This document shows positions 7,570-15,329 of a stretch of DNA of 33,219 bases, one piece after another (position 1 is the stretch's first letter; every line of letters starts with the position of its first letter). The stretch is from Pseudomonadota bacterium (GTDB lineage Bacteria; Pseudomonadota; Alphaproteobacteria; Rhizobiales; Rhizobiaceae). The notes below the pieces were generated by a model. That model made no database searches and was not told the origin of the DNA. It saw only the letters and a program-made list of their open reading frames with translations. The position numbers were made by a program, and so were the translations under genes. The stretch spans positions 1-33,219 of the forward strand of contig JAEZXX010000067.1 of assembly GCA_023419535.1 (NCBI GenBank), in the 5' to 3' direction.

Positions 7570-7663
7570 CGGACCCTCGGATCGGACCCGGGGATCGGTT
7601 GCGGCGGGACGCCGATCGCCGTAACTGAACGTGACAGACGTCGATGACCTACGGAGACCGACC

Positions 7664-8203
7664 TTGACCGCCTTGACGAGATCCCTGCGGAACGGCCTTT
7701 TGGCCGCCGTCGCGCTGATGGCCCTGTCCGCGCCCGTCCTGGCGCAGGAGGAGCCCAGCGCCTCGCATCTGGCGGCGGCCCGGCAGGCGGTCGCGGCCAT
7801 CAACGCGACCGACCAGTTCGACGCCGTGCTGATGAACGCGGCGACCCAGATCAAGGGCGAGCTGATCTCCAACAATCCGGACCGCACGGACGAATTGTCC
7901 GACATGGTCGACGAGGCGGCAATCGAGCTCGCGCCGCGCCGTGCGGCGCTGGAGAACGAGATCGCACGCATCTACGCCCAGCTCTTCACCGAGGAAGAGC
8001 TGACCGCGATGTCCGAGTTCTACGATTCGCCCGCCGGCCAGAAGCTGATCGAGCAGGGTCCCCTCGCCAACCGCGAAACGGTCGCCGCCGCAGAGATCTG
8101 GGCGAACGCCCTCGTCCGCGACCTGCGCGTCGCCGCCGATCAGGGTGCGCGGGCGCTCGTCGCGCCCGGCTCCGCAGCCCCTGCGACACCGCCGGCCCAA
8201 TGA
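7664..8203 (+). CDS. DUF2059 domain exported protein
   Basis: The 179-residue product has a Sec signal peptide (about residues 1-27, TRSLRNGLLAAVALMALSAPVLAQ) and a helical DUF2059 domain whose hallmark ends the protein: LFTEEELTAMSEFYDSPAGQKLIEQGP. The family is widespread in Proteobacteria, periplasmic and without known activity. Start choice is uncertain. The first in-frame candidate is GTG at 7631, which has no ribosome site and gives a 19-residue charged leader. The TTG at 7664 has GGAGA 6 nt upstream and gives a normal signal peptide, so I use it. The gene lies between rpiA and gor and is closed by an intrinsic terminator. Confidence 0.85.
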   Translation: MTALTRSLRNGLLAAVALMALSAPVLAQEEPSASHLAAARQAVAAINATDQFDAVLMNAATQIKGELISNNPDRTDELSDMVDEAAIELAPRRAALENEIARIYAQLFTEEELTAMSEFYDSPAGQKLIEQGPLANRETVAAAEIWANALVRDLRVAADQGARALVAPGSAAPATPPAQ

Positions 8204-8229
8204 CGGGCGGCGCCTCCACCCTATAAGCC

Positions 8230-8262
8230 AAGGGGCGGCCCCGCACGGTGCCGCCCTTTTTC
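8230..8262 (+). terminator. Intrinsic terminator after the DUF2059 gene
   Basis: GGGCGGC (8233-8239) pairs with GCCGCCC (8250-8256) and is followed by TTTTTC. The flanking A's before the stem pair with the first T's. It separates the rpiA/DUF2059 unit from gor. Confidence 0.85.
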
Positions 8263-8326
8263 TTGGGCACCGACGGCCGGGCCGGTCGGGCCGGGATCCA
8301 ACTTCCACTGCACGGAGCACGGCATC

Positions 8327-9727
8327 GTGAGCGACACCCGATACGATTACGACCTCTTCGTCATCGGCGGCGGCTCGGGCGGCGTTCGGGCCGCGCGGCG
8401 CACGGCCGCGCTCGGCAAGCGCGTCGCGATCGCCGAGGAGTTCCGTTACGGCGGCACCTGCGTCATCCGGGGATGCGTGCCGAAGAAGCTCCTCGTCTAC
8501 GCCTCGCAGTTCTCGGAGGCCTTCGAGGATGCGGGCGGCTACGGCTGGTCGGTCGGCCCGCGCTCCTTCGACTGGCCGACCCTGATCGCCAACAAGGACC
8601 GTGAGATCGACCGGCTCGAACAGGTCTACCGGCGCAATCTGGAGAAGTCCGGCGCCGAGCTCCTCCAGTCGCGCGCCGTCCTCGAGGGGCCGCACGAGAT
8701 CCGGCTCACGGAAACGGACAAGGTCGTGACCGCGCGGCACATCCTGATCGCGACCGGCGGGCGCCCGAACCCCTTCGCCTCCATGCCCGGCGCCGAGCAC
8801 TGCATCTCCTCCAACGAGGCGTTCCACCTCAAGCGCCTGCCACAGTCGATCGTGATCCTGGGCGGCGGCTACATCGCGGTTGAGTTCGCCAACGTGTTCC
8901 TGGGACTCGGCGTCGAGGTGACGCTCGTCTACCGCGGCCAGGAGATCCTCGGCGGCTTCGACGACGATCTGCGTCACGGCCTGCATCAGGCGATGGCGAA
9001 GAAGGGCATGCGCGTGCGCTGCGAGGACACGCTGATGCAGGTTCTCCAGAAGCCGGACGGGCGCTTCCAGGCGCATCTGAAGGGCGGCGACCGCCTCGAC
9101 GCCGACGAGGTGATGCTGGCCGTCGGACGGATGCCCAACACCGAGGACCTCGGCTGCGAGAAGGCCGGCGTCGAACTCGGGTCCCGCGGCGAGATCGTCG
9201 TCGACGCGTTCTCGAAGACGAGCGTCGACCATATCTACGCGATCGGCGACGTGACGAACCGGGTTCAGCTGACCCCGGTCGCGATTCACGAGGCGATGTG
9301 CTTCGTGGAGACCGTCTACAAGCAAAACCCGACGGAGCCGGACCTGGACACCGTGGCGACCGCCGTGTTCTCGCAGCCGGAGATCGGAACGGTGGGATTG
9401 ACCGAACAGCAGGCCTGCAAGGCGTTCGAGACCGTCGACATCTACCGCACCAGCTTCCGCCCCATGAAGCATACGCTGTCCGGCCGCGACGAAACCATGC
9501 TGATGAAGCTCGTCGTCGACGGCGCGTCACAGAAGGTCGTCGGCGCCCATGTGCTGGGACCGGACGCCGGGGAGCTCGCTCAGGTGCTGGGGATCTGCGT
9601 GAAGGCGGGCCTGACCAAGGCGGATTTCGACCGCACCATGGCGGTACATCCGACGGCGGCCGAAGAGCTGGTCACGATGTATGAGCCGACCTATCGGCTC
9701 CGGAACGGCGAACGCGTGGCGGCCTGA
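8327..9727 (+). CDS. gor: Glutathione-disulfide reductase
   Basis: The 466-residue class I pyridine nucleotide-disulfide oxidoreductase reduces oxidised glutathione with NADPH in the cytoplasm. The FAD-binding GGGSGG is near residue 14. The redox-active disulfide is Cys45/Cys50 in GGTCVIRGCVPKK, the form typical of plant-type bacterial Gor. The NAD(P) fold carries GGGYIAVEFA around residues 178-187, a second FAD motif is IYAIGDVTN, and the C-terminal active-site segment is HPTAAEELV. The start is GTG at 8327 with GGAG about 10 nt upstream; the protein aligns with the family from this residue. The stop codon lies in the loop of a perfect GC hairpin (9718-9734). Confidence 0.95.
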   Translation: MSDTRYDYDLFVIGGGSGGVRAARRTAALGKRVAIAEEFRYGGTCVIRGCVPKKLLVYASQFSEAFEDAGGYGWSVGPRSFDWPTLIANKDREIDRLEQVYRRNLEKSGAELLQSRAVLEGPHEIRLTETDKVVTARHILIATGGRPNPFASMPGAEHCISSNEAFHLKRLPQSIVILGGGYIAVEFANVFLGLGVEVTLVYRGQEILGGFDDDLRHGLHQAMAKKGMRVRCEDTLMQVLQKPDGRFQAHLKGGDRLDADEVMLAVGRMPNTEDLGCEKAGVELGSRGEIVVDAFSKTSVDHIYAIGDVTNRVQLTPVAIHEAMCFVETVYKQNPTEPDLDTVATAVFSQPEIGTVGLTEQQACKAFETVDIYRTSFRPMKHTLSGRDETMLMKLVVDGASQKVVGAHVLGPDAGELAQVLGICVKAGLTKADFDRTMAVHPTAAEELVTMYEPTYRLRNGERVAA

Positions 9728-9745
9728 GGCCGCCGCCGCGTTTTC
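9718..9745 (+). terminator. Possible terminator overlapping the gor stop codon
   Basis: GGCGGCC (9718-9724) and GGCCGCC (9728-9734) form a perfect 7-bp stem whose three-base loop is exactly the gor stop codon TGA. A TTTT run follows after six bases (9741-9744). The spacing to the T-run is longer than usual, so strength is uncertain. The convergent hydrolase gene ends at 9764. Confidence 0.4.
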
Positions 9746-9763
9746 GGCTCTTCCCGTTCGGGA

Positions 9764-10624
9764 TCAGGCGGCAAGCGCCTGCGGGCGGCCGATGAGGGCG
9801 TCCGCGATCTTCGGCCAGAGCTGCTCGGACGCCGCCTTGCGGAAGAAGCCGTTGTGGCCGATCGGCTGGTCACCGTTGTCGTGCGGCGTCAGCCAGGTTT
9901 CCTCGAGCTTGGCGTTCGGGAAGTGATCGAGCAGCGCGGAGACGGCCTGCGGGGTGCCCCAGGCATCGTCCGAGATGCCGACGGAAAGGACCGGGATGCG
10001 AACGTCCGTGAAGCGGTCCGCCTCCGGCACCTTGGGGTCGGTGAAGAAGAATTCCGGATGCCGGCACCACTTCGCCCAGTCGCGGAAGATCGTGCCCGGC
10101 AGCTCGGTGCCGAGGCCGACCGACTTCGGCAGCTTGCCGAGGAGCAGCGCCATCGGGACGCCGAGAAGGTTCATCCGCGCATAGACCTTCAGCGGCTCGC
10201 GGGTGCGACCGTAATAGCCGTTGAGCGAGGCCACCATCACGTAGCGCTCGAACTGGTCGGAGACGCCGCACAGGCCGAGGGCGACGCCGCCGAAGGAGTG
10301 GCCGATGCCGACCACCGGCTTGCCGGGCGCGGCCTTCTTCAGCGTGCAGAGCGCCGCCGGAAGGTCGTAGACGCCCCAGTCCTTCATGTGCAGCGCCTTG
10401 CGACAGCGCGGCTTGGAGCTGCCGACGCCGCGATAGTCGTAGGTCAGCACCGCCGAGGCGCCGCGCTCGATCAACCCTTCCGCGAAGGCGCGGTAGAACC
10501 GGCGTTCGACGGCCGCGGCGGAGGAGATCAGGACGGCGGGGCCATCACCGGTGCCCTCGAAGAGCGTCCCGACCAGGGTCAGGCCGTCCTTCGTGGAGAT
10601 GCAAACGTTGCGATGATGGTTCAT
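9764..10624 (-). CDS. Alpha/beta hydrolase (COG4757-like)
   Basis: The 286-residue cytoplasmic alpha/beta-fold hydrolase has a nucleophile elbow GHSFGG, an oxyanion-side segment AVLISSAAAVERRFY, the strand TYDYRGVGSSK, an acid-region segment VRIPVLSVGISDDAWG, and a late His in PIGHNGFF or TPHDNG that could close the triad. The closest remembered group is COG4757, predicted hydrolases without a defined substrate. Two starts are possible. The ATG at 10642 has no ribosome site and overlaps a TTGTACAA palindrome (10645-10652). The ATG at 10624 has GGAA about 8 nt upstream and is used here. The gene is convergent with gor. The substrate is unknown. Confidence 0.82.
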   Translation of the reverse strand: MNHHRNVCISTKDGLTLVGTLFEGTGDGPAVLISSAAAVERRFYRAFAEGLIERGASAVLTYDYRGVGSSKPRCRKALHMKDWGVYDLPAALCTLKKAAPGKPVVGIGHSFGGVALGLCGVSDQFERYVMVASLNGYYGRTREPLKVYARMNLLGVPMALLLGKLPKSVGLGTELPGTIFRDWAKWCRHPEFFFTDPKVPEADRFTDVRIPVLSVGISDDAWGTPQAVSALLDHFPNAKLEETWLTPHDNGDQPIGHNGFFRKAASEQLWPKIADALIGRPQALAA

Positions 10625-10912
10625 CGAAATGTTCCAAAGCATTGTTGTACAAAGTGCATCAGCCCATCGCGAAGGACTTCGTCCATCGCCTTCATGAACT
10701 GTTAATCGTCTCAGCCTACAAGATACCTGCCCGTCGGAGCTTGCGCGAAAGCGTCGAAACGGTGTCGTCGGCAGGGCGAGCGGCCGATATGGGCAGCTCG
10801 CGAGTGCGTTTCAATCGTCCTGTCTGGATCGGATTGGCCTTAGGGGCCGGTATCACCTCTGATGACGGACGGGGGCGCTTGCGCCGCGGCGTCGGTCGAA
10901 TAAGAACCCGTC
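10625..10912. other. Divergent intergenic region between hydrolase and GGCT-like gene
   Basis: This 288-nt gap between divergent genes presumably holds both promoters. Visible structures are the 8-bp palindrome TTGTACAA at 10645-10652 close to the hydrolase start and a small hairpin GGCGC/GCGCC (10874-10885, TT loop) before the downstream gene. I see no convincing -35/-10 pair and no RNA gene. Confidence 0.5.
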
Positions 10913-11557
10913 ATGCAAATCCACGAAGATCATCGCGACCTTGCTCGCCTTGCGTCCGACGGGCAGGTGGTTGCCTACTTCGGATATGGTTCGCTCGTCA
11001 ACCGGCACACGCTGAGGACACAATTCCTCGGGATCCGGAAAGCCCGGGTTTCCGGATGGCGGCGGTTCTGGCTGCCCCGCGGCGAACACATACCAGCCTT
11101 GCTCTCGGTGAAACCCGAGGACGGACACCTCACGCAGGGCGTCGTCGTCTACGACCATTCCGATCATCTCCCTTCCGTCGACGAACGCGAGGCGGGATAC
11201 CGGCGCCGCGTCGTCATGCCGGGGCATTCGGCGATCGAGTCGGAACCCGTTCCGGGCATTCCCCTCTTCATCTACGAGGCGTCGCGGGACGAGGAGACGG
11301 CGGCTGAGACCGGCGCTTTCATCCTCCAATCCTATCTCGACGCCGTGATGCAGGGTTTCCTCGCACTTTATGGTGAAGAGGGCGTCCGGCGCTTCGTCGC
11401 AGAGACGGAAGGGTTCGAGACGGTGCTCCTCTGCGATCGCGACCGGCCGATCTATCCGCGCTCCGTCACCCTTCGCCACGACGAGCGCTCGCTCTTCGAC
11501 GCATTGGTCGCCGAGCGCGGGATGCGGCTCCGGCCCGCCCCAGGTCGCGCGGGATGA
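10913..11557 (+). CDS. Gamma-glutamylcyclotransferase-like (AIG2/GGCT fold) protein
   Basis: The 214-residue product carries the signature strand-loop of the gamma-glutamylcyclotransferase fold, AYFGYGSLVN (residues 21-30). It also has a plausible catalytic Glu93 in the VDEREAGYRR segment, the counterpart of the conserved Glu that deprotonates the gamma-glutamyl amine. The C-terminal third (YLDAVMQGFLALYGEEGVRR onward) is helical and longer than in minimal GGCT proteins. Enzymes of this fold release 5-oxoproline from gamma-glutamyl compounds, but many members have other or unknown substrates, so the activity is not assigned. The ATG at 10913 has only a weak A/G-rich site upstream. The aroF-type gene starts 116 nt downstream on the same strand. 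Confidence 0.8.
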   Translation: MQIHEDHRDLARLASDGQVVAYFGYGSLVNRHTLRTQFLGIRKARVSGWRRFWLPRGEHIPALLSVKPEDGHLTQGVVVYDHSDHLPSVDEREAGYRRRVVMPGHSAIESEPVPGIPLFIYEASRDEETAAETGAFILQSYLDAVMQGFLALYGEEGVRRFVAETEGFETVLLCDRDRPIYPRSVTLRHDERSLFDALVAERGMRLRPAPGRAG

Positions 11558-11673
11558 CAAAGCGGTCGGCAGATGGTTAAACGCGCTCGCCGTGGGGCCG
11601 CGCGGAAAGGCCGCGCGCGAGCGTGACGGATCCGCGCAGCCCGAACCTGCAACGCCGACCCCGAGGATGGACC

Positions 11674-13056
11674 ATGCCCGAGAACTGGAGCCCGTCGAGC
11701 TGGCGCAGCAAGCCGATCGTCCAGGTCCCCGATTATCCCGATCCGCAGGCGCTCGCCGACGCGGAAGCGCGGCTCGGCACGTTTCCGCCCCTCGTTTTTG
11801 CAGGTGAGGCCCGCAAGCTGAAACGCTCGCTCGCCGAGGTTTCCGAGGGCCGAGGGTTCCTGCTGCAGGGCGGCGACTGCGCCGAGAGCTTCGCCGAGCA
11901 CGGCGCGGACAACATCCGCGACTTCTTCCGCGCCTTCCTCCAGATGGCGGTGGTCCTCACCTTCGCGGCGTCCTCGCCGGTGGTGAAGGTCGGCCGCATC
12001 GCCGGCCAGTTCGCCAAGCCCCGTTCGTCCGGCTCGGAGACGATCGACGGCCGGACGCTGCCCTCCTACCGCGGCGACATCATCAACGGCATCGACTTCG
12101 ACGAGGCCTCGCGCATTCCGAGCCCGGAGCGCCAGATCGAGGCCTACCGCCAGTCGGCCGCGACGCTGAACCTGCTCCGCGCCTTCGCGCAGGGCGGCTA
12201 CGCCAATCTGGAGAACGTCCACCAGTGGATGCTCGGCTTCGTCTCCGGCTCGCCGGAAGCGGAGCGCTACGGGCAGCTGGCCGACCGCATCTCCGAGACG
12301 ATGCGGTTCATGAACGCCATCGGCATCAACGCCGAATCGTACCCGAACCTGCGGGAGACGGACTTCTTCACCAGCCACGAGGCGCTGCTGCTCGGCTACG
12401 AGCAGGCGCTGACGCGCGTCGATTCGACGAGCGGCGACTGGTACGCGACCTCCGGCCACATGATCTGGATCGGCGACCGCACACGCCAGCTCGACCACGC
12501 CCATGTCGAGTTCTGCCGCGGGATCAAGAACCCGCTCGGCCTCAAATGCGGCCCGTCCAGCGAGCCGGACGACCTCCTGCGCCTGATCGACGCCCTTAAC
12601 CCGAAGAACGAGGCGGGCCGGCTGACGCTGATCACCCGCTTCGGCCACGAGAAGGTCGAGCAGCACCTTCCGCGCCTCATCCGCGCGGTGGAGAAGGAAG
12701 GTCGCAAGGTCGTCTGGTCGTGTGATCCGATGCACGGCAACACGATCACGGTGAACAACTACAAGACCCGCCCCTTCGACCGCATTCTCCAAGAGGTCGA
12801 GCGGTTCTTCGACGTGCATCGCGCCGAAGGAACGCATGCCGGCGGCATCCACATCGAGATGACCGGCAAGGACGTGACCGAATGCACCGGCGGCGGCCGC
12901 CCGGTCCTCGCGGAGGATCTCTCGGACCGCTACCACACGCACTGCGACCCGCGGCTGAACGCCAACCAAGCGCTGGAGCTCGCCTTCCTCGTCGCCGAAC
13001 TCCTCAAGCGCGAGGACACGGCGCAGGCGCCGAAGAAGCAGGCGGCCGGATTCTGA
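11674..13056 (+). CDS. 3-deoxy-7-phosphoheptulonate synthase, class II
   Basis: The 460-residue class II (plant/Mycobacterium type) DAHP synthase condenses phosphoenolpyruvate and erythrose 4-phosphate in the first step of the shikimate pathway. Family motifs are seen along the length: FLLQGGDCAESF with metal-ligand Cys69, KVGRIAGQFAKPRSS, ETDFFTSHEALLLGYEQ, WIGDRTRQLD, NPLGLKCGPS, VVWSCDPMHGNT and GIHIEMTGKDVTECTGG. Length is normal. The ATG at 11674 follows GAGGATGG by a few bases; the longer in-frame ATG at 11623 has no site and is not supported by the family. A strong bidirectional terminator closes the gene. Confidence 0.95.
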   Translation: MPENWSPSSWRSKPIVQVPDYPDPQALADAEARLGTFPPLVFAGEARKLKRSLAEVSEGRGFLLQGGDCAESFAEHGADNIRDFFRAFLQMAVVLTFAASSPVVKVGRIAGQFAKPRSSGSETIDGRTLPSYRGDIINGIDFDEASRIPSPERQIEAYRQSAATLNLLRAFAQGGYANLENVHQWMLGFVSGSPEAERYGQLADRISETMRFMNAIGINAESYPNLRETDFFTSHEALLLGYEQALTRVDSTSGDWYATSGHMIWIGDRTRQLDHAHVEFCRGIKNPLGLKCGPSSEPDDLLRLIDALNPKNEAGRLTLITRFGHEKVEQHLPRLIRAVEKEGRKVVWSCDPMHGNTITVNNYKTRPFDRILQEVERFFDVHRAEGTHAGGIHIEMTGKDVTECTGGGRPVLAEDLSDRYHTHCDPRLNANQALELAFLVAELLKREDTAQAPKKQAAGF

Positions 13057-13071
13057 ACGGGCGGTCAAGGC

Positions 13072-13109
13072 AAAAAGGCCGGCGGATCCTTCGATCCGCC
13101 GGCCTTTTT
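13072..13109. terminator. Strong bidirectional intrinsic terminator
   Basis: A perfect 17-bp inverted repeat, AAAAAGGCCGGCGGATC (13072-13088) and GATCCGCCGGCCTTTTT (13093-13109), has a CTTC loop and T-runs on both strands. It stops the DAHP synthase gene from the left and the polysaccharide export gene from the right. Confidence 0.95.
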
Positions 13110-13137
13110 CACGTTCGGCGTTCCGCCGCGCGACCGC

Positions 13138-14295
13138 TCACTCCGGGGGCTGAGGCACCGTCTGCGGCATGGCCGAGCGGAACGGGTTCAGCGCCTGCCG
13201 GATGTTCGCTCCGGCCGAGTTCGGCACATAAAGGATGTCGCCCTTCTGCATCTGGAAGGACTGCATGGCGAAGAGGCCCTGCGGCTGCTTCATGTTGGCG
13301 CGGTAGATGATCGGGACCATGCCCTGCGTCGGGTCGTTCGGCGGCAGGACGCCGAGCGAGCGCGCAATCTGGGCGGGCTCGGAGCGCAGGAGATAGACGC
13401 GCGTCGCGTTGGCGCGGTCGTCGAGGAGGCCGCCGGAGCGCGCCACCGCCTGCGCCATGGTCAGTTCGCCCGGCTGGAAGTTGAATTCCCCCGGGCTCTG
13501 GAAGGCGCCGAACGAGGTGAAGCTCGTCGTGTCGCGGCCGAGGAAGATCTGGTCGCCCGGCTGGACGAAGATGTTCTGCGACTGGTCGGCCAGGATCCGG
13601 CCCATCGTCGCCGACGCCCGCGCCGAGCCGCGCGCCACGGTCACGACCGTCTCCCCCGGAGGCGAGGACGGGCCGCCGGCCATGGCGATGGCGTCGAGCA
13701 CCCGCTCGCCCTGGCTGGTCAGTTCGAAGCGCCCTGCCCCGTTGACGTCGCCGCTGACGGTGAAGCCGCTGCCGCCGGCCTCCGTCACGAAGACGGAAGC
13801 CTCCGGCGAGATGGACGTGCCGCGCAGGCCGTTCGCGATCGTGTTCTGCAGCGCGCCCGGCGTCGAGCCCGCCGCGCGCAGACGCCCGGCATAGGGGATG
13901 TCGACGAAACCGGCGTCGTCGACCCGGAACTGGCCGAGATCCAGAGAGGTCGCCGAAGCCGAGGAGAGCAGCCCCTCCTCGCCCGTGTCGAAGATGCGCA
14001 CCGTCACGGAATCGCCCGGCCGCAGGCGCGAACCGTCGAAGCGCTGCGAGCCGAGGCGGCTGAGGCCGTCCAGCATCACGGGCGCGCTCGGAAGGTTGTA
14101 GGCGGCCAGGTCCACGATCGGCGCCTCGCCGGTGGTCGGCAGGACGATGGACCGTTCGATCGCACCTGCGCTCGGGCCCGAACCGGGTGAGGCGCAGCCG
14201 GCGAGAAGACTGCCGCAGAGGAGAAGAGTGAGGGCTGTGGCCGACCGAAGACGGCAGAAGGGCGAAGATGTGTTCGTCTTTCCCGGAATCGGCAT
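13138..14295 (-). CDS. Polysaccharide biosynthesis/export lipoprotein (Wza-type)
   Basis: The 385-residue product is an outer-membrane polysaccharide export protein. The lipoprotein signal ends in LLAGC; with the start used here the lipidated Cys is residue 34. A Poly_export domain follows (LRPGDSVTVRIFDTGEEGLL, VDDAGFVDIPYAGRLRAAG, SVFVTEAGGSGFTVSGDVN). After it come SLBB-like ligand domains: GRFELTSQGERVLDAIAMAG, then FGAFQSPGEFNFQPGELTMA, ending with the typical KGDILYVPNS. The ATG at 14295 is chosen because GGGGACG lies just upstream; the first in-frame candidate, TTG at 14313, has no ribosome site. Normally such proteins work with a Wzc-type co-polymerase and glycosyltransferases, but none is next to it here. 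It follows ppkA by 89 nt on the same strand with no terminator between, so read-through from the T6SS operon is possible. Confidence 0.9.
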   Translation of the reverse strand: MPIPGKTNTSSPFCRLRSATALTLLLCGSLLAGCASPGSGPSAGAIERSIVLPTTGEAPIVDLAAYNLPSAPVMLDGLSRLGSQRFDGSRLRPGDSVTVRIFDTGEEGLLSSASATSLDLGQFRVDDAGFVDIPYAGRLRAAGSTPGALQNTIANGLRGTSISPEASVFVTEAGGSGFTVSGDVNGAGRFELTSQGERVLDAIAMAGGPSSPPGETVVTVARGSARASATMGRILADQSQNIFVQPGDQIFLGRDTTSFTSFGAFQSPGEFNFQPGELTMAQAVARSGGLLDDRANATRVYLLRSEPAQIARSLGVLPPNDPTQGMVPIIYRANMKQPQGLFAMQSFQMQKGDILYVPNSAGANIRQALNPFRSAMPQTVPQPPE

Positions 14296-14349
14296 CGCGT
14301 CGTCCCCGTGCAACCGCCGTCGCGCAACGGTCGGAAGTGCAATCCAGAT

Positions 14350-14363
14350 GATCTATGGATCAC
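14350..14363. repeat. Short dyad between ppkA and the export gene
   Basis: TGATC (14350-14354) and GATCA (14359-14363) form a 5-bp inverted repeat with a TATG spacer, in the short gap after ppkA. It has no T-run, so it is not a terminator. It could be an operator for the export gene or chance. Confidence 0.25.
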
Positions 14364-14384
14364 GCCGCCTTCATTCTCTACGTG

Positions 14385-15329
14385 TCATGGATGGCGAGGC
14401 TTGTTCGTTTCTGGATCGGAGACGCTTTTGCGTTCATCTGTGGCCGCCGCGCCGCATTCTTGGAGCCGCTCCAGCGTTTCGTCGAGCCGGGGCCGGTCGG
14501 ACGGCACGGGCGAGGTGAGCGCTTCGGCGAGCTGGACAAGGGCGCCGGGCGGCGCTTCCGACAACGAGGCAAGGAGGACGCGGCCGAGACCGTAGAGGTC
14601 GGCGGAGGCCGCGGCAGGACATCCGTGGTCGCGTGTCTCGGGCGCCGCGAAGGACGGCGTGCCTGCGATCTCGACGTCTTCGGGGAGCGCCGATCCGAGC
14701 GGACGCGACAACCCGAAGTCGAAGAGGATCGTCGCGGCCGGATCGCCGTTCGGCACGAAGAGATTGGCGGGCGTCACGTCGCCGTGGACGAGACCGGCAT
14801 CGTGGACCGCCCGCAGGGCGTGGACGATGCGCTCGCCCAGCGCCGCGATCTCGGCCGGAGCGAGCCTGCGCCGGACGAGAAGTCGAGCCAGCGTCGGAGC
14901 GTCGACGAAATCGGTCAAAAGCCCCGGCCGCCCGTCGCCGAGCCGCAGCAGCGCGCGGAGCGGCAGGCACGCCGGGTGGACGATCGCCGCCTGACGGCGG
15001 GCCTCGTCCATCAGCAGGCGGCGCAGAAGCGGGTCGGTGCGCGCCTCGAAGACCGGCCGCTTGAGAGCATGGAAGCTGCCGAGATCCCGGTGGCGAAGGC
15101 GGACGATCTCGAAGCACGAGCCCCGTCCGATCAGGCCCTCGACCGCGAAACTGCCGGCGATGAGGTCGGCAGGGCCGTCGAGGGCCGACATGTCGCGATC
15201 GAGCGCGTCGCGGACGGCGTCGAGGGCAATCCGACGGTCGGGCTCCTCCATCGCCTGCAGAACCGCGCGGAGTTCCGACTGGAGTTCGACGAGGCGTCCG
15301 GGGAAACCCTCCCCTTGCGCCCGACTCAC
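14385..15329 (-). CDS. ppkA: T6SS serine/threonine protein kinase PpkA (ImpN)
   Basis: This 314-residue Ser/Thr kinase is the positive arm of the T6SS threonine-phosphorylation pathway. The kinase domain fills residues about 60-300: Gly loop GLIGRGSCFE (66-), Lys90 in HALKRP, Glu109 in the C-helix, catalytic Asp184 in HGDVTPANLF with Asn189, DFG at 204-206 and APE at 229-231. All catalytic residues are present; the usual HRD is HGD, a non-RD form. There is no transmembrane segment and no C-terminal sensor domain, so it is a short soluble PpkA like that of Agrobacterium, where PpkA phosphorylates TssL. The start is GTG at 15329, overlapping the tagF-pppA stop codon as GTGA. It is the last gene of the operon. 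Confidence 0.9.
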   Translation of the reverse strand: MSRAQGEGFPGRLVELQSELRAVLQAMEEPDRRIALDAVRDALDRDMSALDGPADLIAGSFAVEGLIGRGSCFEIVRLRHRDLGSFHALKRPVFEARTDPLLRRLLMDEARRQAAIVHPACLPLRALLRLGDGRPGLLTDFVDAPTLARLLVRRRLAPAEIAALGERIVHALRAVHDAGLVHGDVTPANLFVPNGDPAATILFDFGLSRPLGSALPEDVEIAGTPSFAAPETRDHGCPAAASADLYGLGRVLLASLSEAPPGALVQLAEALTSPVPSDRPRLDETLERLQECGAAATDERKSVSDPETNKPRHP

